Shown here piece after piece: positions 11,287 through 21,189 of a DNA stretch of 64,000 bases. Origin of the DNA: Mesostigma viride (Eukaryota > Streptophyta > Mesostigmatophyceae > Mesostigmatales > Mesostigmataceae); assembly GCA_009746045.1 (NCBI GenBank), contig RPFO01000891.1:777199-841198 (forward strand). The letters run 5' to 3'. The notes beneath the pieces were generated by a model. The model was not told where the DNA came from and ran no database searches. It saw only the letters and a list, made by a program, of their open reading frames with translations. Each line of letters starts with the position of its first letter. Within the stretch, counting starts at the first letter, position 1. The position numbers and the translations under genes are program-made.

Positions 11287-11940
11287 GAATTCATTCACCG
11301 ACCCCCAACACTGACCGTACAGCCAGAACATACGAAAAGGTCTTGCATTCTCAATGAAAATGGGCTGTAACGGCATTCCATTGAGAATTCCATTCAGAAC
11401 TCATTCACCGACCCCCAACACTGACCGTACAGCCTGAATTGGGCTGAACATGCGAAAAGGACTTGCATTCTCAATGAAAATGGGCTGTTGCGGCATTCCA
11501 TTGAGAATTCCATTGAGAACTCATTCACCGACCCCCAACACTGACCGTACAGCCTGAACTGGGCTGAACATGCGAAAAGGACTTGCATTCTCAATGAAAA
11601 TGGGCTGTTGCGGCATTCCATTGAGAATTCCATTGAGAACTCATTCAACGACCCCCAACACTGACCGTACAGCCTGAACTGGGCTGAACATGCAAAAAGG
11701 TCTTGCATTCTCAATGAAAATGGGCTGTTGCGGCATTCCATTGAGAATTCCATTGAGAACCCATTCACCGACCCCCAACACTGACCGTACAGCCTGAACT
11801 GGGCTGAACATGCGAAAAGGACTTGCATTCTCAATGAAAATGGGCTGTTGCGGCATTCCATTGAGAATTCCATTGAGAACCCATGCACCGACCCCCAACA
11901 CTGACCGTACAACCTGAACTGGGCTGAACATGCGAGAAAC
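11287..11940. repeat. 120-bp tandem array
   Basis: About 5.5 units with a strict 120-bp period begin near 11401, 11521, 11641, 11761 and 11881, with a slightly shorter first unit from 11287. Each contains CACCGACCCCCAACACTGACC and the doubled ATTCCATTGAGAA. Because 120 is divisible by three, the minus strand stays open for 186 codons as a 40-residue repeat; that peptide shows no recognisable family. Confidence 0.9.
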
Positions 11941-12172
11941 GAAGGACCATCCAAAAGTGAAAAAATTCTGATTCAAACAGTCCGCGGTGTTGTCCGAGCC
12001 TCGCATGCAAATGGCATTTGAATGAACAAAGCACAGTGACCGTCGTCTTTGCGCGCGCGCGGCTGCAGGTGCGTACAGCCTGCCAAGCACTACCGGTAAT
12101 TACTTTGTGCGCGCACGAACAAAACCAACGTCGCCGGCGATTGTTTACCAAAACGTGCCTGCATAATATGAT

Positions 12173-12817
12173 ATGGCAATGAGTGAAACTGAGAACCAGA
12201 GGGCAAAACGCCTGTGTTATGCAAATACTTTAGGTGTTTGCGTGTTAGATCATGAAGATGGGGCAGATAACCAATGTCAGGGGAGATTGACGTGCAGGTG
12301 CTTTGTGTACGTCGAAAATATTGTTCATGAACGGATTTTGGCAACGGTGAAGAAATTCTGGAAGCTACGTAGATGGCATGATAGGTCAGTATGCTGTTCG
12401 GTTTTACAATTTCTTTTTCCGCCCAGTAGCTGCGGATATCGCGAGTATGGGTTATGGTACGCTTCTGGGCTAATGGGCGACCCGGGCAACAGAGGGACCT
12501 GGGCAGTTAGATGGGTCAAAGAGTCTCCATTTTTTCGTCGTGATATCGCAGTCACGCCTGGCGAAAACCACGGCGAGCGCGAGCCATATTTTACTTTTGC
12601 CGCAAGGCTGGGTGCTTCCCGGGCGTCACCGTCCTTTAATATATATTTCTTGAGCTGTTCCGCGCAGCTGGCGGCCTGGGCGCACGTCAAGAACAAGGTT
12701 CCGGATGTCATCCGCAACCGCGTCGTTCTAAATAAGCGTGTCAAGAGTATCGTAGCTTATAACTCCCGCAGACTTTATGATTCCGGTTCTTTTCGATGCC
12801 CAACGTCGTGGTTGTGA
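12173..12817 (+). CDS. Hypothetical open frame in core of foldback-like element
   Basis: A 214-codon open frame starting ATG. It begins MAMSETENQRAKRLCYAN and includes several cysteines (NQCQGRLTCRCF) and an ARLGASRASPS stretch. No known domain is visible, and the opposite strand is also open for 139 codons, so coding is unproven. It could be one or more exons of the element's own gene joined by chance. Confidence 0.25.
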   Translation: MAMSETENQRAKRLCYANTLGVCVLDHEDGADNQCQGRLTCRCFVYVENIVHERILATVKKFWKLRRWHDRSVCCSVLQFLFPPSSCGYREYGLWYASGLMGDPGNRGTWAVRWVKESPFFRRDIAVTPGENHGEREPYFTFAARLGASRASPSFNIYFLSCSAQLAAWAHVKNKVPDVIRNRVVLNKRVKSIVAYNSRRLYDSGSFRCPTSWL

Positions 12818-13539
12818 TTACGCCTATGTCCGGGGAACTTAAAGGAAGTTTGCTGGGTAATGCTTTCTTTTCCCGTGTTGTCACTGAAAAGGTAAACGGC
12901 CTTGTGTCGTCAAAACAGCAGCAAGCAGAAGTCACTGTGCTTAGAATTGCAATGTGGTAGTTTGATTTAAAACATATACTGCCTTGTTGCTGAAAACTTT
13001 TTCAAGGCCTGCTGGGATGTTGCCCATATGTTTCCAACGCTTTAACTCATGTCCAAGTGAGCTAGACTGGCTTGGAAACTTGAGCTTGTCATGCTTACAT
13101 TGTGCTTGTATTGCTATTTGTGCCTCTTTGCAGTATCTGCTTTATATATAATTGAAGGCTTCAGCATCATTGTCGAGCACCGTGGTGGCAGCCAAGCCTC
13201 CAATAACGATCATGGACCTAACCTTGCCAAGTATTTGCTTCTTATTATTTCATTCTTTGGACTGAGCTAGCTTTGAGCTAGCTTTACACCTGCTGTTTGG
13301 CCTGCACCATGGTCCCTGGCTGCCAGTTACATTTTGTGCCCCCCCCGGCAGGCTGCAGGGTCTAGGATAGCGAGGGTGTAACGTAGTAGACATGTTGTGG
13401 GCACCCTGGGTGCATTTTCAGGACCAGCCTTTACTTTACCTGGCCCTGCCTTCTTTCTGGGCATATTGTTGACTTGAGTGCTTGTTGGTCACTCGCGTAG
13501 CGACCCCCCTGCATTCATAAATCGTAAACCATTATACAA
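12818..13539. other. No gene recognised, inner right part of foldback-like element
   Basis: Between the plus-strand open frame and the right array I see no coding signal, only AT-rich sequence and a short duplication of GAGCTAGCTTT near 13265. Confidence 0.4.
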
Positions 13540-15140
13540 TGAGCATATTTCATGGATGTTAAGCTTGCAAGAATCCAGCTTGATATGAGTTCATTTGGTC
13601 ATGATTCCTATTTGTTTCATGTAAGAAACCGGTGCAAATGGCGTAAAACTGCATATTCATACTGTCACATGTCACCATTTGAGCTCATAATGAGCCCAAT
13701 TTTTGTAGGTGGTGTAGTATTATGGTTTAAATGTAGCTTGCAAGAATCCAGCTGGATATGAGTTCATTGGTTCATGATTCCTATTTGTTTCATGTAAGAA
13801 ACCGGTGCAAATGACAAAAGGTTGCATATTTATACTGTCACATGTCACCATTTGAGCTCATAATGAGCCCAATTTTTGTAGGTGGTCTAGTATTATGGTT
13901 TAAATGTAGCTTGCAAGAATCCAGCTCGATATGAGCTCATTTGGTCATGATTCCTATTTATTTCGTGTAAGAAAACGATGAAAATGGCGTAAAACTGCAT
14001 ATTTATACTGTCACATGTCACCATTTGAGCTCATAATGAGCCCAATTTTTGTAGGTGGTGTAGTATTATGGTTTAAATGTTGCTTGCAAGAATCCTGGCA
14101 GCTCGATATGAGTTCATTTGGTCATGATTCCTATTAGTTTCATGTAAGAAACCGGTGCAAATGACGAAAAGCTGCATATTTACACTGTCACATGTCACCA
14201 TTTGAGCTCAGAATGAGCCCAATTTTTGTGGGTGGTCTATTTTCATGGTCTAGATGCTGCTTGCAAGAATCCAGCCTGAAATGAGTTCATTTGTTCACTA
14301 TTCATATTTGTTTCATGTCAGAAAAGGGGGAAAATGACGAAAAACTGCACATGTATGCTGTCACATGTCACCATTTGAGCTCAGAATGAGCCCAATTTTT
14401 GTGGGTGGTCTATTTTCATGGTCTAGATGCTGCCTGCAAGAATCCAGCCTGAAATGAGTTCATTTGTCCACTATTCATATTTGTTTCATGTAAGAAAAGG
14501 GGGAAAATGACGAAAAAATGCACATGTATGCTGTCACATGTCACCATTTGAGCTCAGAATGAGCCCAATTTTTGTGGGTGGTCTATTTTCATGGTCTACA
14601 TGCTGCCTGCAAGAATCCAGCCTGAAATGAGTTCATTTGTCCACTATTCATATTTGTTTCATGTAAGAAAAGGGGGAAAATGACGAAAAACTGCACATGT
14701 ATGCTGTCACATGTCACCATTTGAGCTCAGAATGAGCCCAATTTTTGTGGGTGGTCTATTTGCATGGTCTACATGCTGCCTGCAAGAATCCAGCCTGAAA
14801 TGAGTTCATTTGTCCACTATTCATATTTGTTTCATGTAAGAAAAGGGGGAAAATGACGAAAAACTGCACATGTATGCTGTCACATGTCACCATTTGAGCT
14901 CAGAATGAGCCCAATTTTTGTGGGTGGTCTATTTTCATGGTCTAGATGCTGCCTGCAAGAATCCAGCCTGATATGAGTTCATTTGTTCACTATTCATATT
15001 TGTTTCATGTAAGAAAAGGGGGAAAATGACGAAAAACTGCACATGTATGCTGTCACATGTCACCATTTGAGCTCAGAATGAGCCCAATTTTCGTGGGTGG
15101 TCTATTTTCATGGTCTACATGCTGCCTGCAACAGTCCAGC
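13540..15140 (-). repeat. 173-bp tandem array, right arm (about 9 units)
   Basis: This is the reverse complement of the left array, with a period near 173. Outer units (about 14230-15140) are close to the left-arm units; the inner four (13540-14230) form a diverged subtype with TAGTATTATGGTTTAAATG in place of CTATTTTCATGGTCTAGATG. The outer and inner halves therefore had different amplification histories. Confidence 0.95.
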
Positions 15141-15350
15141 TTTAGGTACCCTCAGATCTGAAAGATTTTTTTTTTACTCATTTGAAGACTTGTGAAATTG
15201 AGCAAACACCTATGAATCCCCTCTTGACAATACCAATTGGCACGATACTATAGCTAGCACTCCACCTAGGTGGTGTTGGTTGGCCATCTCACAGTGGAAT
15301 GCAACATGGGTGATGTGTGGCTCGATGGGCGTGTGTTGGAGCAGGTCCAA

Positions 15351-16209
15351 TTAATTAATTAATTATCAACATCGCTCCGTTGGGAGTCAATGTAGCACAT
15401 ATCCCTGAGAAGGGGCATATGGCTTTTAATACATCCTAGGAGCTACTTCATGCAAGGGTGGGAATGTAAGCTACCCGTGCTCTAGGTGCACCAGGGCACC
15501 CGCACCACCATGCTGTCTCAGGTTCAACCCGCCTAAGGGGGGGATCCTGGCACGGGGGAGGAAGATCATCATGGCTATACAAGAGCTAGGACATGGCTTC
15601 TCGACAGAGAGCATCTCTCTGCATGGCATATAGCATGGCTAAATTCTTAATGCAACATCCATGGGGGTCCCATTTATATGGCATGGCTTGGCTAAACATA
15701 GCCAGGGCGTAGCATGGCTGTACTAGGACTAGGCTAAGGCTATGGCTGGTTGTGTACCGTGCGTTGGCGGCACATGACTAGGTGTGTTGGCACAGCTAGG
15801 CAAACATTCTAGGCATGGCTGCCTTAGCGGCAGTGACGCCAATGGTTACAAGCTAGGGCTAGCTATTGCTATTCTAGCCCGCTGGGGGCGTCCACATCTT
15901 GTGGTTGATCATCAGGTCCCCGCCCCTCCAGTACACCTTGGGCTTCTGGGGGTCCTGCTTATGGCCGGCGGAGGGATTCCGGCCACAGGTCGCGTCGCTG
16001 CTGTTGTTGAGCGGGGGTGAGGTCGTCATCCATGCAGCGGCCAGGTGAGGTCGTGCAACCGCTTGCGACGAGAGAGGAACCGCTGCTTATCCTCAGGAGA
16101 GGGCCGGAAGGTGAGTAGGACTGGTGGGGGAGCCGCCTTGTCCCGTGAGTGGGGAAGGCGGTGGCACCCGCTCAGTGCTACCTCACCTACCAGGCCCATG
16201 AGGGTAAGA
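15351..16209 (-). mobile_element. Truncated ORF1-type LINE copy, mosaic of A and B families
   Basis: The target-site duplication AGCAGGTCCAA flanks it (15340-15350 and 16210-16220), and the gypsy frame reads on across the empty site. The 3' end is on the left: an (AATT)n tail, then the 3' stem-loop and a 3' UTR like that of the B-family copy at 54975-56972. From about 15690 rightwards the sequence matches instead the 3' UTR and ORF1 3' end of the A-family copy at 46549-48506 (the segment HRLPHSRDKAA...LLTF...KQRFLSRRKRLHDLTW). It is truncated at its 5' side, leaving about 100 codons of ORF1. Confidence 0.85.
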
Positions 16210-16220
16210 AGCAGGTCCAA

Positions 16221-17317
16221 GGGATAGCTCTAACCCCAACCCCTGTTGATTGGTCCTCAGCCCAGCGTGACGCTGAGTTGAATAGGGTGCAACATAGGGC
16301 GGTCACCTACTCGTGGGATGCCCGGCGGGGTCCTCCACAAAATGCTCGGCAAACGCACAGTGGTGGTGCCGCCGCCTCACAAGCGGGTCGCCATCGTCCA
16401 GCAAGTCCATGAGCGGTATGGCCACCTGGGTGGTAACCGCACTTTGGCGCTACTAGTGCGCGCCTCTAGCTTATTGGTGGAACGGCATGCGTGCCACAGT
16501 CGCGCAGGTCGTCGCTAGCTGCGCGCAGTGTGCCCGGGTGAAGGCCAGGTTCAATGCACGGACCACGATGCGAAAGAATTGATGAGCCTACCCATCAGAG
16601 GGCTCTTCTACCGCTGGCACGTAGACCTGTGTGGGCCCTTTGATAAAAGTGCCGATGGCCACAAGTATGTCATGGTGTGCATGTGTCGAAAGTTTTAGCA
16701 ACTGGGTCGAGCTCATCCCCATTGCTGACAAGCACTGGGCCGCCACAACCGCCAATTAAGCACTTCGCCGACATCATCGCCAGGTTTGGCGCCCCCGCAG
16801 AGGTGGTCACCGACCAGGGTGGGGAGTTTCGGACTTTCGGGGGGAATTTCAGGAATTGTTGGATGCACGTCTCATTGATCACCGTCGCACTTCTCGGGAG
16901 CATCCTCAGGCCAATGGTTTGGCTGAGAGATTACCATGCAGACTGTCAAGCAGGCTTTGCGCAAGTGGAGCCTGCAGTCAGCATCATTCACTATGTGGGA
17001 TCGTGAACTGGCGTGCCGGATAGCCATGGGATACCGGATGTCACCCCAGGAGTCGCTCGCCTGTTTCTCCCCGTATTTCCTGCATGTTGTAATTGGGGGC
17101 GCACCCTTGCTCCCCACGGAGGCGCAGAGTGCACACCCCACTCCCACCCCTATGGCGCTTGACAACGCCAGTCAGTTTCTGGCTGCATGAGGTGACTGCA
17201 CGGGGTCGCTGGCTCGCTGCCCGTTTCGCAACCAGTAGCGTACGTCACCACACGGTGTGATCACTGTAATTGTGGGTGGCACATGCACTGCTTGCAGCCA
17301 GCGCTCACCACCGTGCC

Positions 17318-17358
<41 letters not shown>

Positions 17359-17720
17359 CTTGCGTGTCATGCGCAAAGGCATGCCACGGAGTACTACTAT
17401 GCTAATCTCATTAGAAAAATAATTACACAAAAGTTTAAACAAATATCGTCTGCATCATCCCCCAACCGTTAAGCACTAGATGGGGATGTAATCCTCATCC
17501 GAGCTGTCCTCTACTACTGTAATGGCAGACGAGGCGGTAGTGTATATAGCGGCTATCCTCCGGACCAATAACCTCGACCTGCGGACTTCTACCCTGGCTA
17601 GCAACGGGCCGCGCGGCCCGTGGGGAGAAAACAGGGGCATATACCCCTCGGGAAGGTACCGTGCCAGCGGGCCAGTGGTTTTGCCCAGTTTGTGTCGCTG
17701 CCCGTTTCGAAACCAGTAGC
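16221..17720 (+). pseudogene. Gypsy integrase with C-terminal PHD finger
   Basis: After the LINE insertion the gypsy resumes with the integrase zinc-binding region (HERYGHLGGNRTLALL, then CAQCARVKA, near 16410-16550), the core (WHVDLCGPFDKSADGHKY near 16615; VVTDQGGEF near 16805; AERL region near 16920) and a distal region reaching about 17230. Beyond it the frame reads RCDHCNCGWHMHCLQPAL...VP and, on the far side of a short retroposon at 17319-17657, GQWFCPVC: together these show the cysteine/histidine spacing of a PHD finger. In other retrotransposons, C-terminal chromatin-reading modules help choose the integration site. This copy is broken. Confidence 0.8.
17319..17657 (-). mobile_element. 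Short retroposon copy S1 with (ACTT)n tail
   Basis: A direct repeat ACCGTGCC flanks it (17310-17317 and 17658-17665), and it splits the PHD finger of the gypsy. Read on the minus strand it runs from TATATGCCCCTGTTTTC to GACACGCAAGT followed by (ACTT)n at the left end, as expected for a LINE-dependent retroposon. A stretch ending DSSDEDYIPI-stop can be read on the minus strand, so it may descend from the 3' end of a coding element. Related copies are at 17997-20297 and 20822-21064. Confidence 0.7.
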
Positions 17721-18285
17721 GTCACCATTTCCTTAGCTGCTGTGGTGTTGGCACGGTCGCTGGCCGGCCATGTGAGGAGCCATGAGAGCCAGCGAGGGGG
17801 GGAATCATGGGACAGGTCCTCGCCCACCCCACAGGGCATGCAGTTAAGGCAGGCACGTCAGCTCAGCTCATTTGTTTTTACCAAAGCTGAGTGACCAGCC
17901 GCCATGGTGGCACCGGAGATTGTGGCACGCAGACGCGACATAAGACGATCGAATGGATTCCATGTATGCATCATCATATATGCATCATGTATGCATCATA
18001 TATGCTCCTGTTTTCTCCCCACGGGCCCCGCGGCCCGTTGCTAGCCAGGGTATAGAAGTCCGCAGGTGGAGGTTATTGGTCCTGAGGATAGCCGCTACAC
18101 TACCGCCTCGAGGCGGTAGTGTAGCGATCGTCTGCCATTACAGTAGAGGACAGCTCGGATGAGGATTACATCCCCATCTAGTGCTTAACGGTTGGGGGAT
18201 GATGCAGACGATATTTGTTTAAACTTTTGTATAATTATTTTTCTAATGAGATTAGCATAGTACTCCGCGGCATGCCTTTGCGCAT

Positions 18286-20259
18286 TAAAAATTAAATTAA
18301 ATTAAATTATAACATGCCTCCGTGGGGAGGTCATGTAGCACATATTTCATGATGGATGGGGTGGAGGAAGCCGCGTGATCGAACTATCCTAACTCTATCT
18401 AGAAAAGCCTAACTACACTACTCATCAAAACGCCTCCTCCGCTTGGGGGGAGGTGGCTTGCCCACAGGGTCGGGCGTGTGTGCCTTGACAATCTTCTTCC
18501 ACCGCTCCTTGTCCTGCATGGCAGTCCAAAGACGGGAGAGAGAGTGGATGCGGTACTCAAACTGGGCTGGGACCACTAGGTCGTCCAGCAACATCTGGGT
18601 ATAGGTCATGGCATGTTTCCCTACCTTTTTAGGAATGTTCTTGGGGCCAGGCCAGGTCAAAATGTGCCGCCCCGGTTGGCCGAGCCGCTGGGGACCGGCC
18701 AGACCAAGGGCGGTGTCGACCTGGCTGGTGCGAGCAAGATGTCCTACAAATGCTATCCTACGCTGTCTAATCTCGTCCGAAATACGCGGCATACCGTGAT
18801 ACAAAGACTCTAAGGACCTACGCTGAGAAAACCCGACATTCAGGACCTGTCGGAGCATCCGGGTTACCGTGCCGTCTAGCTTGGCTGCCAGTGTTGCCGT
18901 GAGTGTCCATGCCTCGGCGCCATACGTGAGCACCGTGAGGACGAGGACCTTGAAGAGCATGCGCTTGCGGTGCTCGTCCAGGCCCTTGGAGCGCCAGTAG
19001 GTGTTGAGCGAACGGAGCTTGGCCCAGGAAAGGCCGATGCGGGTGTCCACATCGTCGGCAGTGTCCGGAAGCCAACTCCCCAACAGCTTGAAGCGGTCGC
19101 GGAGTGGGACCTCCGTCCCGTCTAGCAGGCGCGGCAGCGGTGGGCGACTGGAGGCCCCAATCACCATCGCCTCAGTTTTGACACTAATCTCCAACCCCAC
19201 CGCCCTCGCCTCCAGGCCCAGACAGTCCAGCCAGGTCTGAATGTGCTCGGGGCGCGCGATGAGGGTGGTGTCGTCCGCGTAAATCAGGTCAGCCAGGCGG
19301 TAACCCGTGCTAACCCCGCCGTGCCCACGCTCGTTAAGGATGTCCAAGCCTGGCTCGAACCCCTTAAGAGCAGTAAAGCGCGCACGTGCCTGGCGCATGA
19401 CGTGGTCCACGACAATAATGAACAGGTATGGAGACAGGACACAACCTTGCCACACCCCGTGGTGAAGGGGGAATGGTGGGGTGGTGCCTTCCGCAGTCCG
19501 CACTACTGCCTGTGAGCCCTCATACAGTCGGCGAATGGCAGCAATAAACGCTGGTGGCACGCGGTCCAGAGCTAGGATGGCCCAAAGAGCCTCCCAGAGG
19601 ACCGTGTCAAAGGCCTTGATATAGTCAACAAAAATGAGGACCAGCGGCAAACTGTCAGGGGGAAGGCGACGCACCTCCTCCATCAACCGGCGCGCGACAA
19701 ACACAGCCATGACAGTGTTACGACCACTACGGAAACCCATCTGAGACTCACCCAGGTGTGGGTCCAGCGCGGCGCGGAGCCTGTGCAGCATCATGCGCAT
19801 GAAGACCTTCAGCGCGGCGCTCTGGAGGCAGACACCCCGGTAGTTACCGGGGTCAGCAGCAGAGCCCTTCTTGTACAGCATGACGCGGATGGCCGTCTGC
19901 CACTCAGCAGGCGGAGGCTCGTCAGAGAGCAGGACACGGTTGCAGAACGCCAGCAGAAGATCCCTAACCGCCAGATCAGGGGTCTTCAGCAGCTCAGCAG
20001 AAAGGTGGTCGGCCCCGACCGCCGCATCGTACCGCAGGCGAGCAAGGGCGCCGTCCAATTCCTCCAAAGTGAAGGGGTGGACGACGTCGTTGGTGGCAAG
20101 GCAGCCCTCCTTCAAGGCGGGGACTTGGTAGTCCGCGGCCGAGGAGGGGGGCGCTGGCGGCGGCGGGGGTCCGGCGACCCCGAGGCGGGCGGCCGTCTCG
20201 GGGTGAAGCGGCGGGGGGGGGGCGCGAGCCCCACCGGTCAAGGAAACATTGTGGGCCAA
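18286..20259 (-). mobile_element. RTE-like LINE, 5'-truncated
   Basis: The target-site duplication CCTTTGCGCAT lies at 18275-18285 and 20260-20270. The 3' end is on the left: a tail of (AATTT)n units, then GTTAT and the stem-loop CTCCGTGGGGAG with ATGTAGCACATA. The 5' end stops inside the reading frame, so the endonuclease half is missing. One long open frame is preserved, so this is a rather young copy. Confidence 0.88.
18418..20259 (-). pseudogene. RTE-like LINE reverse transcriptase, N-terminus missing
   Basis: A 613-codon open frame runs into the 5' truncation point and has no proper ATG at its start, so this is the C-terminal part of ORF2. Visible RT motifs: KKGSAADPGNYRGVCLQ, GESQMGFRSGRNT, LIFVDYIKAFD (motif A), GVWQGCVLSPYLF (motif B; most relatives have GVRQGC), LIYADDTTLIA (motif C). 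After the RT comes TYGAEAWTLT...RMLR...YHGMPRISDEIRQRRIAFVGHLAR, the C-terminal signature of RTE/RTEX-type LINEs. The active-site aspartates look present. The frame ends in a basic PPPPKRRRRFDE. Without its endonuclease half this copy cannot be a working gene, but the sequence suggests active relatives elsewhere in the genome. Confidence 0.88.
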
Positions 20260-20439
20260 CCTTTGCGCATGACACGCAAGTACTTACTTACTTACTTATG
20301 TATGCATGCCCGCGCGGGAGACAGTACGTGCAGTTCATTTCATTTAAAATCAGGACTCATTGCACGCGCCGGCCTCCGTTGCCCAGGAGAGTCAGCGGTA
20401 CATATATTAAGTGACACAACTATGCCTGGACACATGGCG

Positions 20440-20505
20440 ATCCAACGCCATACCATGGTCCGAATTCTCCCGATTTCTGGCCTGCGCTGGTTGTCTCCTT
20501 GATAT
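20440..20505 (-). repeat. Fragment of inverted-repeat element (M family)
   Basis: The stretch CCATGGTCCGAATTCTCCCG...CTGCGCTGGTTGTCTCCTTGATA matches the outer end of the element at 57897-58628 and the half copy at 48820-49060. Only about the terminal 65 bases are present. Confidence 0.75.
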
Positions 20506-20514
20506 ATTACTGTA

Positions 20515-20800
20515 CCTTTAATTAATTAATTAATATTAACTAAGCACATGCTCCCATTAGGGAGTCACGGAGCACCTTAGTGCTTTAAATCCCCATGATT
20601 GTGCATGCACAACCGGGGTAGGGGGGCAGAGACCCCGGCCCCCTTCCCTCTCGCCACAGGCATGCCACCGGGTACGTGCTCGAGCAATCAGACCTGTCTA
20701 ACTAAGCGACTGAGTAATGTTATAATTTAATTATTTAATTTTAACTAAGCGATCCGGGGCTTCCCCTAGCTGCATGTGGATGCAATATGTCCCGTGTGAG
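20515..20800 (-). repeat. 3' end of an A-type ORF1 LINE
   Basis: It starts on the left with an (AATT)n tail, then GTGCTCC-type stem-loop sequence (ATGCTCCCATTAGGGAGTCACGGAGCACC), then 3' UTR sequence (GGGGGCAGAGACCCC...CAGGCATGCCAC) shared with 46560-46700. Only the 3' UTR remains. Confidence 0.75.
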
Positions 20801-20821
20801 CATTGCATCGCTATGGAGACA

Positions 20822-21064
20822 CGTCGTCTGCAAGCAACTACAGTCTAGAGGACATGCAGCTCAGATTAGGGTTAATATATCCCCCTCTAGTGATTATATT
20901 ATGGATGGTTGGGGCATGATGCAGTATCTGACGATATTTGTAACTTTCTTGTAGTTATTTTTCTAATGAGATTAGCATAGTACTCCGTGATATCTCCTTG
21001 ATAGTACTCCATGGCATGCCCGTGCGCATGACACGCAAGTACTTGCTTATTTCCTTACTCACTC
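20822..21064 (+). mobile_element. Short retroposon copy S3 with very long (ACTT)n tail
   Basis: Diverged relative of S2 (CGTCTGC...GATATTTG...TTTTTCTAATGAGATTAGCATAGTACTCC...GCGCATGACACGCAAGTACTT). Its tail is cut by Copia-A (TSD ACTCA at 21065-21069 and 46089-46093) and continues as the (ACTT)n array at 46094-46548 and, beyond a LINE, at 48507-48717. Confidence 0.7.
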
Positions 21065-21189
21065 ACTCAAGTTATGGACACACTGAGCTTGGAATGCTTG
21101 GGCACTGCCAAATGGCGTGTGTGTGTGTGAACGACGAGACACCTTGGCATTAGGATAATGTGGCACATATACCGCTGCACTAGGAAGTC

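Larger units (their letters stand above)
8575..15223. mobile_element. Foldback-like DNA transposon with satellite arms
   Basis: The ends are inverted repeats: GAGGGGATTCATA at 8575 and its complement ending at 15223, about 35 of 39 bases matching. Next to each end lies a tandem array of the same 173-bp unit, in opposite orientation: 11 units at 8682-10584 and about 9 at 13540-15140. The centre (10585-13540) holds a minus-strand open frame with an acidic end, a 120-bp tandem array and a plus-strand open frame. Long terminal inverted repeats built of tandem units are the hallmark of foldback elements such as FB and Galileo of Drosophila, whose autonomous members carry a P-type transposase. I recognise no transposase here and found no clear target-site duplication. 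The element interrupts the gypsy between RNase H and integrase. Confidence 0.75.
4940..17986 (+). mobile_element. Old Ty3/gypsy retrotransposon with DNA methyltransferase and PHD finger
   Basis: Recognisable parts run in the order cytosine-5 DNA methyltransferase (about 5440-6480), reverse transcriptase and RNase H (about 6905-8485), integrase (about 16221-17230), then a PHD finger (17255-17317 continuing at 17658-17720). The RT-RH-IN order is diagnostic of Ty3/gypsy. No LTR pair, gag or protease could be recognised, so both ends are approximate; sequence at 20308-20440 may still belong to it. It carries three insertions: the foldback-like element 8575-15223, a LINE at 15351-16209 and a short retroposon at 17319-17657. 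It is clearly broken, with well over ten breaks besides the insertions, and is one of the oldest elements in the window because the others sit inside it. Confidence 0.85.
17997..20297 (+). mobile_element. Short retroposon copy S2, split by an RTE-like LINE
   Basis: This is the same family as S1 in the opposite orientation. The duplication ATGTATGCAT lies at 17987-17996 and 20298-20307. The body runs 17997-18285, is interrupted by the LINE 18286-20259, and ends at 20260-20297 with GACACGCAAGT and four ACTT units. S1 and S2 look like an inverted-repeat pair, but separate duplications show two independent insertions. Confidence 0.7.

Noticed and set aside
8682-11940. CRISPR-like array
   Set aside because: The 173-bp and 120-bp units are contiguous tandem repeats without spacers, in a eukaryotic transposon.
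17319-20297. S1 and S2 as the two arms of one foldback transposon
   Set aside because: Each has its own target duplication (ACCGTGCC and ATGTATGCAT) and gypsy sequence lies between them, so they are two independent retroposon insertions in opposite orientation.
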